Shown in pieces: positions 1 to 7,713 of a stretch of 64,000 nt of DNA. The notes beneath the pieces were generated by a model that saw nothing but the letters and a program-made list of their open reading frames with translations, searched no databases and had not been told where the DNA came from. The stretch is from an uncultured Collinsella sp. (GTDB lineage Bacteria > Actinomycetota > Coriobacteriia > Coriobacteriales > Coriobacteriaceae). The stretch spans positions 11,577 through 75,576 of the forward strand of contig UQIH01000011.1 in the NCBI GenBank assembly GCA_900541145.1, given 5' to 3'. The position numbers were made by a program, and so were the translations under genes. Numbering within the stretch: the stretch's first letter is position 1; each line of letters begins with the position of its first letter.

Positions 1-106
1 GTTCGCCATCCGGTAACTCTCCGCGCGCGTACGACTCGCACCACGCGTCAATCATTTCATCCGTTACAACCTGACCATTAGCGGCCGTATACGTCTTGCT
101 CATCAT
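1..106 (-). CDS. Antitoxin-like protein, N-terminal part (runs off window)
   Basis: Only the first 35 or so codons are in the window; the protein begins MMSKTYTAANGQVVTDEMID and continues past base 1. A purine-rich AGAGGGG lies 5-8 bases upstream of the ATG. The start overlaps the stop of the upstream toxin-like frame by ATGA, the usual translational coupling of two-gene toxin-antitoxin operons with the toxin first. I recognise the type as a short coriobacterial antitoxin-like protein, probably with a ribbon-helix-helix further on, but that part is outside the window. Starting at 103 instead of 106 is equally possible. Confidence 0.5.
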   Translation of the reverse strand, partial: MMSKTYTAANGQVVTDEMIDAWCESYARGELPDGE

Positions 107-368
107 CGACCCCTCTGCCGAGCTCGCTCGATCTCTTGCCAGAATTTCTTCTGAACCGGAGACAGGGCATGAATAATGAGCCATCCACGAATTAGTTCGA
201 CCGCAACAAGTTCCACACTTCGACCATCTGGAAGCCATCCAATGGCAAGCCATCTCGGCGGCTCGTCCTCCGACTCGCGGCGAATGCACTCAGTAACCGC
301 GAACCAGGCACCTAGTACCTGCTTTCCGTCAGGTGCTTTTTAGCGTTGGGATGGATCTCAACATCCAT
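103..368 (-). pseudogene. Toxin-like protein with a 1-base frameshift
   Basis: A GGAGGAG ribosome site precedes an ATG at 368 and the frame MDVEIHPNAKKHLTE. It stops after 18 codons, near 314. A second frame picks up at about 325 and reads QVLGAWFAVTECIRRE and onward to a stop at 103, with a hydrophobic core (VELVAVELIRGWLIIHALSP) and a basic C-terminus. Adding one A in the A-run near 324-326 restores a single frame of about 88 residues. The second frame has no start of its own because its upstream part contains stops. The gene precedes an antitoxin-like gene with ATGA overlap, so I read it as an inactivated BrnT-like toxin. A sequencing error in the A-run is the alternative. Confidence 0.6.
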
Positions 369-427
369 GCATCTTCTCCTCCATCTTACCCAATTTCGTA
401 TGACGAAAGTCCGCTGTCGCCAATCTC

Positions 428-787
428 TTACGCCGGCACTTGTTGGAGGGCGGGAGGTGTAGCGAGGATTGAAGGGCGTTCCAATACCGCCCAGGCGCCG
501 GGGCAGGAGCACATACACCAGGGACATACGTTTTCGTAGCGCGCGAGGATATTGCCGCGTGCATCGATGAAGGCGATGTCGATGGGATAGGCCATAAAAC
601 ACGTATGGACCGAAGAGCAGCGTGGAAACGCCATGACGAGCGGCAGGCCGTTGGCGGCAACCGGACGCCGTCCCAGCATGCCGCGCAGGCGCACGGCAAA
701 CGACTCCGCCACCACAAACTCGGCCGGCGTCCAACCCAGCCTGTTGAGTGCCCGCGCGTAAGCGATGTAGGACGAGACCGCGGTCAC
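428..787 (-). CDS. DUF192 family protein
   Basis: A protein of 119 residues from a GTG start that overlaps the stop of the upstream TadE-like gene (ATGTGA), with GGGGGTGG just upstream. The segment from about residue 20 carries the family pattern: FVVAESFAVRLRGMLGRR, then CFMAYPIDIAFID, then a Cys-rich stretch around CPWCMCSCPG. DUF192 proteins are small single-domain proteins of unknown function. This one is the last gene of the Tad pilus operon, which suggests a link to pilus assembly or a shared envelope role; that is inference. A longer reading upstream would overlap the TadE-like gene by more than 100 bases and is less likely. Confidence 0.75.
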   Translation of the reverse strand: MTAVSSYIAYARALNRLGWTPAEFVVAESFAVRLRGMLGRRPVAANGLPLVMAFPRCSSVHTCFMAYPIDIAFIDARGNILARYENVCPWCMCSCPGAWAVLERPSILATPPALQQVPA

Positions 788-1260
788 ATGACCACCCCCG
801 GACGCCACGGATCGACCGTCACCGCGCGCTCGTGCGACAACGTTGTCGGCGCCCCCAGCGGAACGCCAGCGATGCTGAGAGAAGTCGGCCACGGCTCGTA
901 GTGCATGGTGCAGGTGTAGGTCCTAAACGTACCGGATAGGGAGAGCAGGCCACCATCTGATGCCTCCGCGCCTTGCTCGCTCGACACTTCGATCTGCAAG
1001 TCATAGCCTTCCATGGCATTCAGAATTTGAGTCTGAACCGTCGCCGAGGCATCGGCAGAGCTTTCGTCACCCTCCCCGCCCGGTGCCACAGCGTGCGCCA
1101 ACACGATGTCGGGCACCACGCGGTCGAAGCGCGCGACAGCGCTGGCAAAGATCATGACGTTGTACACGATGAGCGCCAGCACCAGCAAAACGGGCGTAAC
1201 CACTGCCATCTCCACCGTCGCTTGGGCACGCTCCTCGCGCAGACGCATGCGGATACTCAT
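784..1260 (-). CDS. TadE-like pseudopilin, 158 aa
   Basis: The N-terminus is MSIRMRLREERAQATVEMAV followed by a hydrophobic helix, the plan of TadE-family minor pilins: a short basic leader, a prepilin-type site and a membrane helix. The motif AQATVE puts Glu at +5 if cleavage falls between Ala and Gln. The periplasm-side part of about 120 residues contains two Cys. It starts at the last base of the TadG-like gene's stop, so the two are coupled. TadE proteins are needed for Flp pilus biogenesis in the families studied; which of the several TadE-like genes here does what is not visible. Confidence 0.75.
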   Translation of the reverse strand: MSIRMRLREERAQATVEMAVVTPVLLVLALIVYNVMIFASAVARFDRVVPDIVLAHAVAPGGEGDESSADASATVQTQILNAMEGYDLQIEVSSEQGAEASDGGLLSLSGTFRTYTCTMHYEPWPTSLSIAGVPLGAPTTLSHERAVTVDPWRPGVVM

Positions 1261-3413
1261 TACGACCCACCGCCCAGAGCGCCAACCAGCGTCGCGACAT
1301 CGACGGTAAGTGGGATGGAGCCGCCGCCGGGCAGAGGAATCTCCGCAAGCATGAACACCGTACCGCTAATGGTGCGTTCGACTTGATATTCCAACGCCTC
1401 GCAAAGTGCCTTGGGATCGGTCACGCCCAACGGAATACTTCGCAGCTTGTCTTGCGCTTGAGAGAGACCAGCAATGTCAGACCCCGGACTCTTAATGACG
1501 TTGGCGGAATCGGTCAGCACCGGCTTTCGCAAGCGCAAGTCGCACGGTTCCAGACCCAACGCCGCCACGGACGCCGAAACGGTATCGCCGAGCCACGATG
1601 CGATGGAGCCCAACGCGCCGCTGCCCCCTCCTAGGCCTTTAATCATCTCGTCCATAAGTTCGTCGGCCGAACCTTGGATGTCTCCGTATCCCACAAGCAG
1701 CCGTCCCCAAACATCCATGACGCCATCGAGTACGCCGGCAACGCCGCCCGAGCGTTCCTTCAATGTCGAGAAAAATCGCGAAAGCACGTTGTTTTGCGCC
1801 GTCGCCTCATCGGGCGCCAGCACCGCGGCAGAGATAGCACCGCGATCGCCAAGCCTGACTGCCGTGTTAAACGAGGAGTTGAGCTCATCGGGGCTCGAGA
1901 TGGCACCCGAAACCGCAAAGGCAACCACGCCGTTGCGACCGGGCGGAGCGATACGCGGACGCTCGCCCGAAAGCGCTTTAATGGCCTGGTCAAACGCATT
2001 GCCCGCACGGTCGGCCTCATCCTCGGCCTGACGCTCAAGTTCGAGTTCTTTGTTGCGGCAGTCGACGTAGTCTTCCAGAGCCTCTTTGAACTTGTCAAAG
2101 TGGTACTCGAAGCCGTTTTCGATAGAAGTCGAAGGCGCTGCAACGGCACCGAGCGACGAAACGCCAAAATGGCATCTGTTGCATCTGTCCTGCCCGTCAT
2201 AATCAGCAACCGAGGCTAACCCGCCTGGCGACCCCTTCTTATAGTTGGGGCAACTCGTTCCGTAATGCAGATACGTCTTGTCATCGATGACACTGGTTGG
2301 CCACGCCGCATCGGTATAGAGTTCCGTCGCTCGCACCTCGTCAGCGTTGCGCGGCAACAGCGGGATATGGAAAGTGACTGCATCTCCGTCCTCGGTTACA
2401 TATGCACGATTGACCTCTGTACTCGCATAGGTGTAAAACGCCTTGCGCGCCGCCGACTCCGCCTTCGTCTCGACGCTTGAGCCCTGAGGTGCCTCGTTTG
2501 CAAGGCGCAAGCGGTAATAGGCCTTCGCGCGATCGAGCGCCACTTGCGGCTCCCATGTGACACTCGAGGCATGGTGCGGATTCTCAATATCCGAAAGCTT
2601 CGCCAAGCTCTTCGCGCGTTCCCACATGCACGAACAGCTTCCGACTGCGCCTCTGTCCGATCCACCGCAGTCGGCAAGCCAGGCGCGTTCCTTGGCCTTT
2701 GACGTTTTCTCGGACGCTTTCTTCAGTTCCTTGGCAGCATAGTCAAGATCTTTTGAGGTGCTCTCGATGGCATCGGTCGAGATCTCGGACCTCTCGAGCG
2801 CAGCGAAGTCCGACTCGGATGTCCTGGGCACGGCAAGCGCCGTACCGGTATAGGTCACACTATCGGTATCCTGCGCCGACACCGCCTGCGTGGCACGCGC
2901 GGCGATCAGATACGGCAGAGCCGTCTCGATTTTCTGTAAGCCTTCCGATGCGCTTTTGGCAAACTTGTTGCGCGTTTTAATGATCTCAATCCCGGTGTCG
3001 ACCATATTGCCGGCAACTGGTTCGGCACCCGGGATGAGGATGGCGACCAGGCCCGTCCCGATCGTGGCAAACCCCGCCAGCCCCAGACTCAAGATGCTCG
3101 CATCAACCACCGTGGCAGCCGTGTGATAGGACGACACTACGTTGGCACCCGCCAGCGCGCCGCTATCGGCCGCCACCTGGGTATCCCCGGCACGCGACAT
3201 GCTCCATATCGCCGCGGTCGACGAAAACAACAACGTGAGCACCACTAGGATGACCACGGCAGAAGAAAGCGTGGTGTAGGCACCGTCTTCGATAAACAGA
3301 TCGACACCGGCGCGGCCCATAAAGCCGCCTCGTTTGCGATGGCAGCTCGGACGGCGCGTCAAAACGCATCTAGACCAGAAACGCTTAATCCCATGCAGCA
3401 ATCCACGAATCAT
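1260..3413 (-). CDS. TadG-like pilus assembly protein, large
   Basis: A protein of 717 residues from ATG 3413, which has GGAGGGAG upstream. A basic N-terminus is followed by a membrane helix around residues 50-70 (SAVVILVVLTLLFSS) and the phrase TQVAADSGALAGA, typical of TadG/TadE-associated proteins. A second hydrophobic stretch follows at about 95-125. The rest is extracellular-looking, with an acidic/Lys-rich region likely to be helical and a Cys cluster that includes CNRCH. It lies inside the Tad operon between two TadE-like genes. TadG proteins usually anchor in the membrane and contact the pilus; the von Willebrand domain of some TadGs is not evident here. Confidence 0.7.
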   Translation of the reverse strand: MIRGLLHGIKRFWSRCVLTRRPSCHRKRGGFMGRAGVDLFIEDGAYTTLSSAVVILVVLTLLFSSTAAIWSMSRAGDTQVAADSGALAGANVVSSYHTAATVVDASILSLGLAGFATIGTGLVAILIPGAEPVAGNMVDTGIEIIKTRNKFAKSASEGLQKIETALPYLIAARATQAVSAQDTDSVTYTGTALAVPRTSESDFAALERSEISTDAIESTSKDLDYAAKELKKASEKTSKAKERAWLADCGGSDRGAVGSCSCMWERAKSLAKLSDIENPHHASSVTWEPQVALDRAKAYYRLRLANEAPQGSSVETKAESAARKAFYTYASTEVNRAYVTEDGDAVTFHIPLLPRNADEVRATELYTDAAWPTSVIDDKTYLHYGTSCPNYKKGSPGGLASVADYDGQDRCNRCHFGVSSLGAVAAPSTSIENGFEYHFDKFKEALEDYVDCRNKELELERQAEDEADRAGNAFDQAIKALSGERPRIAPPGRNGVVAFAVSGAISSPDELNSSFNTAVRLGDRGAISAAVLAPDEATAQNNVLSRFFSTLKERSGGVAGVLDGVMDVWGRLLVGYGDIQGSADELMDEMIKGLGGGSGALGSIASWLGDTVSASVAALGLEPCDLRLRKPVLTDSANVIKSPGSDIAGLSQAQDKLRSIPLGVTDPKALCEALEYQVERTISGTVFMLAEIPLPGGGSIPLTVDVATLVGALGGGS

Positions 3414-3921
3414 AATCTCCCTCCAGCCATTCGGGACGCGATTGATACGAGACATCGACCTTGAGCTCAACGTAGCCGCCCTCGGCGGTACCACCCATAG
3501 CCTGCGCAAACGCACCGATCACAGGCAACGGCTTGACCTCGCCGGAAACGGACACGGACGAGACGCCACCCGCACCGGCCCGGCCAAGCTCGATATCCCA
3601 CGACAACGGCCCGCCGGCATGAAAGATCGAAACGTTGGGCACTGCGGCAAGCCGGCGGCGGGTGAACTCCTTAAGATCGTCGTCCTCCGCCGTCGTCGTG
3701 GTCATGAGCCGCGCGGTCTCGGCGGCGGCAGACTCCATGACCGCGCGCGTATAAAGCAGGCACACCGGTTGCAGCGCGAGAAGGATGAGCGTCAGAAACG
3801 TCGGCAGCAAAAAAGCGGCCTCGACCGTAGACTGCGCCCGGTCCTCGCGCGCGATATCAATACAACGCGATGTCCTTAGCGCCCGCAGCGGCGTCGATAA
3901 CCGACGTCGAGGCAACGCCAT
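3385..3921 (-). CDS. TadE-like pseudopilin, about 178 aa
   Basis: The recognisable part begins REDRAQSTVEAAFLLPTFLT, a TadE-type leader and membrane helix with Glu at +5 after a presumed Ala-Gln cleavage. It continues for about 120 residues to DSWIAAWD. The start is uncertain. The first in-frame ATG is at 3921, which overlaps the upstream small pilin-like gene by 65 bases and lacks a good ribosome site; a non-standard start nearer 3850 is possible. The 3' end overlaps the start of the TadG-like gene by 29 bases, so translation is probably coupled along this operon. Confidence 0.65.
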   Translation of the reverse strand: MALPRRRLSTPLRALRTSRCIDIAREDRAQSTVEAAFLLPTFLTLILLALQPVCLLYTRAVMESAAAETARLMTTTTAEDDDLKEFTRRRLAAVPNVSIFHAGGPLSWDIELGRAGAGGVSSVSVSGEVKPLPVIGAFAQAMGGTAEGGYVELKVDVSYQSRPEWLEGDYDSWIAAWD

Positions 3922-4075
3922 GGGATGCCGCCCGCTCAACCAGCGCCGCCAAGCGTCCATCGGTGCCAGCACGCCAAAATCCCGCAATCGCCAGCACGAT
4001 CGATAGCAGCGCCACCGTGACGATGGCGTATTCCACAGTCGCTTGGGCAACCTCTTCACGCAGAACGCCATGCAT
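3857..4075 (-). CDS. Small pilin-like protein, 72 aa
   Basis: The protein reads MHGVLREEVAQATVEYAIVT, then a single hydrophobic helix and a short tail. AAGGAGGG lies 8 bases upstream of the ATG, overlapping the end of the preceding gene. The leader motif AQATVEY matches that of the Flp pilin and the TadE-like proteins of this operon. At 72 residues it is of Flp pilin size, but its tail after the helix is longer and less polar than Flp. It may be a minor pilin; its function is inferred only from the motif and position. Confidence 0.65.
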   Translation of the reverse strand: MHGVLREEVAQATVEYAIVTVALLSIVLAIAGFWRAGTDGRLAALVERAASHGVASTSVIDAAAGAKDIALY

Positions 4076-4076
4076 T

Positions 4077-4640
4077 TCACGATCCCTCCTTTGAGCTTAT
4101 TGTTTGCGGGACCAGGCGCACCGCGCGCAGACGACACGAAGCATCGCCGGTATCCGCGGCAACCGTCACCATATCGACCCAGCCGCGCCCATCGCGCACG
4201 ATGGCGCCCCATACGTTGCCCTTAATATCGAGATAGCCGCTCAGGGCGAGCTGGGCCGTTGGCACCTCGCGGTAGGCGCGTAACATATCCGCCGCTGCCT
4301 CGGTCATCGGTCGGTCCTCGGACCATGCAAGCCGGACCGCAATCGCGTTGTCCTCAGGCAAATCCGTCGCAGTGCCAGACCGCTTGTCGAGCGTCCGCAG
4401 AAAGGTTTGCGCCGTGACAGCGACATCCGAATCGTCCGCATCTCGCATCTCATCTTTTTGAGACGCCACCGCCGAATCTGAGCCCGAATCGAAGGCGGCC
4501 CCAGGACGCTGCTGCCGCGCGGCGTTAAGCCCCCAAAGCACCGCCGCTATCGCCACGGTCAGGCAAGCAAACACCAGCAGCACCCCGATGGGGCGCTCGC
4601 CCTCTACAGGCTGTTGATGCCCTCGCTGATCGCATCCCAT
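4077..4640 (-). CDS. Hypothetical single-pass membrane protein of Tad operon
   Basis: Up to 187 residues, with a membrane helix at roughly 18-40 (GVLLVFACLTVAIAAVLWGL) followed by a 145-residue soluble part containing no motif I recognise. The start is unclear. ATG 4640 has AAAGAG upstream and overlaps the Flp gene by 37 bases; GTG codons at 4583 or 4574 just before the helix are alternatives. It sits between the Flp pilin and the small pilin-like gene, so a role in pilus assembly is likely but unproven. Its stop is separated from the next start by one base. Confidence 0.6.
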   Translation of the reverse strand: MGCDQRGHQQPVEGERPIGVLLVFACLTVAIAAVLWGLNAARQQRPGAAFDSGSDSAVASQKDEMRDADDSDVAVTAQTFLRTLDKRSGTATDLPEDNAIAVRLAWSEDRPMTEAAADMLRAYREVPTAQLALSGYLDIKGNVWGAIVRDGRGWVDMVTVAADTGDASCRLRAVRLVPQTISSKEGS

Positions 4641-4837
4641 AGCTCTTTAACCTTGCCCTTAAATGCGACGATGGCGATAATCGCGATCACCACGAGCACG
4701 CCGACCAAGATGGCGTACTCGGTGGTACCCTGTGCACTCTCCTCCTGCAGTAGCTCCTTGGCACGTTGACGAACATGTGCCGCCCGGCAAAACGCCCAGC
4801 TCCAGACCTTGCCAGCAACGTCAGTCATCGTGTTCAT
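4604..4837 (-). CDS. Flp-type major pilin candidate, 77 aa
   Basis: The protein has a 35-residue N-terminal part, then EESAQGTTEYAILVGVLVVI and a long hydrophobic helix, ending in KVKELWDAISEGINSL. That tail resembles Flp pilins, which are short, end soon after the helix and carry a Glu-Tyr pair just after the processing site. The presumed cleavage is between Ala and Gln, putting Glu at +5. The leader is longer than in many Flp pilins. It lies directly downstream of tadC, the usual place for a pilin gene in actinobacterial tad loci. Confidence 0.8.
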   Translation of the reverse strand: MNTMTDVAGKVWSWAFCRAAHVRQRAKELLQEESAQGTTEYAILVGVLVVIAIIAIVAFKGKVKELWDAISEGINSL

Positions 4838-4847
4838 GTATTCCTCC

Positions 4848-5489
4848 CTACATCATCCCGCCTGCTCCCAACAGCGGGCCCAATATGGACAGAAGCAACG
4901 CCGGCAAGATGAGCGTGCCGGTGGGAATCAGCAGCTTGACGGGCGCACGCTCGATCTCGCGCTCGACCGCGGCGCGATGAGCCGCACGGATCTCGCGACT
5001 TTGAGCGGCCAGTGTCTCGGCAAGTGGGGCACCCAGAGCGAGCGCCTGCCCCACCGTGATGGCAAAGGTCTCGAGCGCTCGCACGTCCAGGTCGCGTGCG
5101 GCGGCCAACAACTCGTCCTCACGCGTGCCCACGCCCACCTGCCACGCCATGCAGGCCCGCTCAAGTCGAAGAGCCAGCACTGACCGGCGGTTGGCGCAGA
5201 AAATCTCAAGCGCCGCATCAAACGAAAGACCGGCCGAAAGACCCAAGCGCACAACATCGATCATCTCGGACACTTCGCCGAGCGATACTCGCGCCGGGCC
5301 GCCCGCTCCAACCGCGCCCTTCATTCGCGCGGCCAGAGCATCGACCACCGAGCGACCCGCGGCAGCGACCAGCACCGCCTCGCGCTTGCAGGCCTCTGCG
5401 ATCTTGCGTGCATCTGCCCGATCCAAACCCGTCGCGACAAATACACTCAGAGCGCACAGGCAAGCAGCAACTGCAACCGGGGCGCTCAT
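4848..5489 (-). CDS. tadC: TadC, type II/IV secretion system F-domain protein
   Basis: 213 residues starting at ATG 5489, which overlaps the tadB stop by ATGA. A membrane helix at the N-terminus is followed by a T2SSF-type region (EVSEMIDVVRLGLSAGLSFD, then ALAARSREIRAAHR-like helices) and a C-terminal membrane segment LLIPTGTLILPALLLSILGP. TadC is one of two inner-membrane platform proteins on which the TadA ATPase drives pilus assembly. It is shorter than proteobacterial TadC (about 300 residues), as is usual in actinobacterial loci. Translation is probably coupled to tadB. Confidence 0.85.
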   Translation of the reverse strand: MSAPVAVAACLCALSVFVATGLDRADARKIAEACKREAVLVAAAGRSVVDALAARMKGAVGAGGPARVSLGEVSEMIDVVRLGLSAGLSFDAALEIFCANRRSVLALRLERACMAWQVGVGTREDELLAAARDLDVRALETFAITVGQALALGAPLAETLAAQSREIRAAHRAAVEREIERAPVKLLIPTGTLILPALLLSILGPLLGAGGMM

Positions 5490-6400
5490 AGCTTCACCCG
5501 CATAATGCGCCGGATAACCACCAGGGCAACGGCGTTGAGGGCAAGACCCAGCACCACAGTGCCCGCGCCGGCAGGCGTCGCAAGACCGCGACGAAAATCT
5601 GCCGAAAGCAGCGCCAACACCGCGCACATGCCCGTCGGCATCGCCGCGACCATATGCGCAGACATGCGAGCCTGCGACGTCTTAACATCCAGGCGGCGCT
5701 TGAGCTCAATGCGCTCCCCCACCATGCTCGACGCCTCGGACAGTAAGTCGGCAAGCGGAGCACCGGTGCGCTGAGACACCTTAAGCGCCAAGGTCACAAG
5801 CGAAAGGCCAGGGGCGTCGATGCGCACGAGCAAGTCATCGAGCGCGTCGGTCGCCGAGATGCCGCAATCGATTGCCGCCGCCACCCGCAAAAACTCGGTA
5901 TGCACCGGTTCTTGCGCATGAGCGCCCACAAAGCGCATGCCCTGGGCCAGTGAATGTCCCGAGGCAAGCGACATGGAAAGTGCGGTAAACGCCTCGGGCA
6001 TGGCCTCTTCTGCATCGTGTTGCTCGCGCCGGCTCTCAAAGCCATCCCGAGCGGCGCCAACGGCAAACGGAGCAACAAGTCCCAAGGCAAATCCGAGGGG
6101 CGATAACGACACCATCGTTAGCAAAACGCAGCAGACACCGCTCGATAGCAGCAGAAACGCCAAACGCCCCGAAGCATCCTCGATCGCGAGGCCAAGGCGA
6201 CGCGCCGGAGCCAGCGATGCCCACGAACGGGCGATCTTTTTCAGCAGATCGTTTTCCACCAGCTCACGCGGCAGCTCCTCTGCCACCGTCTCGAGCGCCT
6301 GACGCGCCAGCTCCGCCGGCGGTACCTGCGGCACACGAGGTTCCGCCCCGCACGCCGTCGCAACAGAAAACCCTGCCAAACCCCCTACGACGAGGGGCAC
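5486..6400 (-). CDS. tadB: TadB, type II/IV secretion system F-domain protein
   Basis: About 304 residues. I prefer GTG 6400 because GGAGG lies 5 bases upstream; an ATG at 6412 is an in-frame alternative. Membrane segments are near residues 82-120, and again at the C-terminus (LNAVALVVIRRIM). The central T2SSF domain has MPEAFTALSMSLASGHSL and GAPLADLLSEASSMVGERIE, typical of TadB. It forms the inner-membrane platform of the Tad pilus with TadC. The gene overlaps the end of tadA by 16 bases and tadC by 4, so the three are tightly coupled. Confidence 0.85.
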   Translation of the reverse strand: MPLVVGGLAGFSVATACGAEPRVPQVPPAELARQALETVAEELPRELVENDLLKKIARSWASLAPARRLGLAIEDASGRLAFLLLSSGVCCVLLTMVSLSPLGFALGLVAPFAVGAARDGFESRREQHDAEEAMPEAFTALSMSLASGHSLAQGMRFVGAHAQEPVHTEFLRVAAAIDCGISATDALDDLLVRIDAPGLSLVTLALKVSQRTGAPLADLLSEASSMVGERIELKRRLDVKTSQARMSAHMVAAMPTGMCAVLALLSADFRRGLATPAGAGTVVLGLALNAVALVVIRRIMRVKL

Positions 6401-7713
6401 AGCGACCTCCATTCGTCCACCTCCTCTTGTGTGAGCGTCCCCGACCGCAGGCCTTCTGCGATAAACGGCGGCTCGCGGTCAAGCTTCCAGGTGCGCTCGG
6501 CGGCATCGAAAGTCACATAGCGCTCGAGCTCTACGCCGCCCGACGCGGCGCGACGCACCCCCGAATACGAGGAGACGAAACGCCTGCCATCGGCGTGGCG
6601 CTCGGACATCACGATGCCGTCGAGCGCCATGGCAATCTGCTCCTCGATGAGCTCGCTCGGCAGATCGATGCCATAACGTGCAAGCAACGTCAGACGCACC
6701 ACGGTCTCCTGTTCTGAACCCGCATGAAGCGTGGTGAGCGACCCGTCGTGGCCCGTGTTCATGGCCTGCAACATGTCGCAGCACTCGGCACCGCGCACCT
6801 CGCCCACCACGATGCGGTCGGGGCGCATGCGCAGGGCATTGGTCACCAGGTCGCGGATCGTCACCGCTCCCTCGCCCTCAATTGAAGCCTCGCGCGCCTC
6901 TAGACGCACCACGTGCGGATGATGCGCAAACTTGAGTTCGGCAGAGTCCTCGATCGTCACGATGCGCTCGCCGGTGGAAATCTCGCATGACAACGCGTTG
7001 AGCAGGGTGGTCTTACCAGATCCCGTGCCTCCCGCAACCGCCAGGTCCTGTCGCAGCGACACCGCGCACGACAGTAGCTGCGCATACCAAAGCGGCAGCG
7101 ACCCCAGCCCCACAAGCTCGTCCAGCGAGCAGATGCGGTCCGAGAACTTTCGGATGGTGAGAATCGGTCCGTCAATCGCCACAGGCGGAATCACCGCGTT
7201 GACGCGATAGCCCGTTTTGAGGCGGGCGTTGACGATGGGGCTGCGCTCGTCGATACGGCGGCCAAGTGGCGAGATGATGCGGTCGATAAGCACACGGATC
7301 TGCTCATCATCCTCAAACGCATGCTCGATGGGGTACAAGACGCCGCCGCGTTCAAAGAAAGCCGAGCGGCAGCCGTTAATCATGATCTCGGTAACGGTGT
7401 CGTCCTCGATGAGCGGCTGCAACGGCCCCAAGCCCACCACGTCATCCAAAATCTCGTCGATGATGGTCTCGCGCTCAGGCGTCGCGAGATCGGTCGGCTC
7501 CTCAACATTGAGCGCCGCCTCCACCGCAGGACGCAATTCCGAGCGGGCAAGTGCCGGGTCGACATAGGCGCTGATACGCGCCACTTCGTCGTAACCCATG
7601 CGGTCCATCACGGCGCGCTTGGTGCGTCGTTTCACCGCGCGGCGACGCCCCGCATCTACAGGCGCTGCCGCCGCTGCAGCGCCGGCAGCCTTAATCCTCG
7701 TTTGCAGGCTCAT
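6385..7713 (-). CDS. tadA: TadA/CpaF assembly ATPase
   Basis: A 442-residue CpaF-type secretion ATPase. The N-terminal domain includes GLGPLQPLIEDDTVTEIMIN. Walker A is GGTGSGKTTLL at about 229-239, followed by the Asp box (RIVTIEDSAELKF), Walker B region (RMRPDRIVVGEVRG) and His box (MNTGHDGSLTTLHAGS). It powers Flp pilus extension in the cytoplasm at the membrane platform. The length and order of motifs are complete for the family. It starts 4 bases before the tadZ stop (ATGA overlap). Confidence 0.95.
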   Translation of the reverse strand: MSLQTRIKAAGAAAAAAPVDAGRRRAVKRRTKRAVMDRMGYDEVARISAYVDPALARSELRPAVEAALNVEEPTDLATPERETIIDEILDDVVGLGPLQPLIEDDTVTEIMINGCRSAFFERGGVLYPIEHAFEDDEQIRVLIDRIISPLGRRIDERSPIVNARLKTGYRVNAVIPPVAIDGPILTIRKFSDRICSLDELVGLGSLPLWYAQLLSCAVSLRQDLAVAGGTGSGKTTLLNALSCEISTGERIVTIEDSAELKFAHHPHVVRLEAREASIEGEGAVTIRDLVTNALRMRPDRIVVGEVRGAECCDMLQAMNTGHDGSLTTLHAGSEQETVVRLTLLARYGIDLPSELIEEQIAMALDGIVMSERHADGRRFVSSYSGVRRAASGGVELERYVTFDAAERTWKLDREPPFIAEGLRSGTLTQEEVDEWRSLCPSS

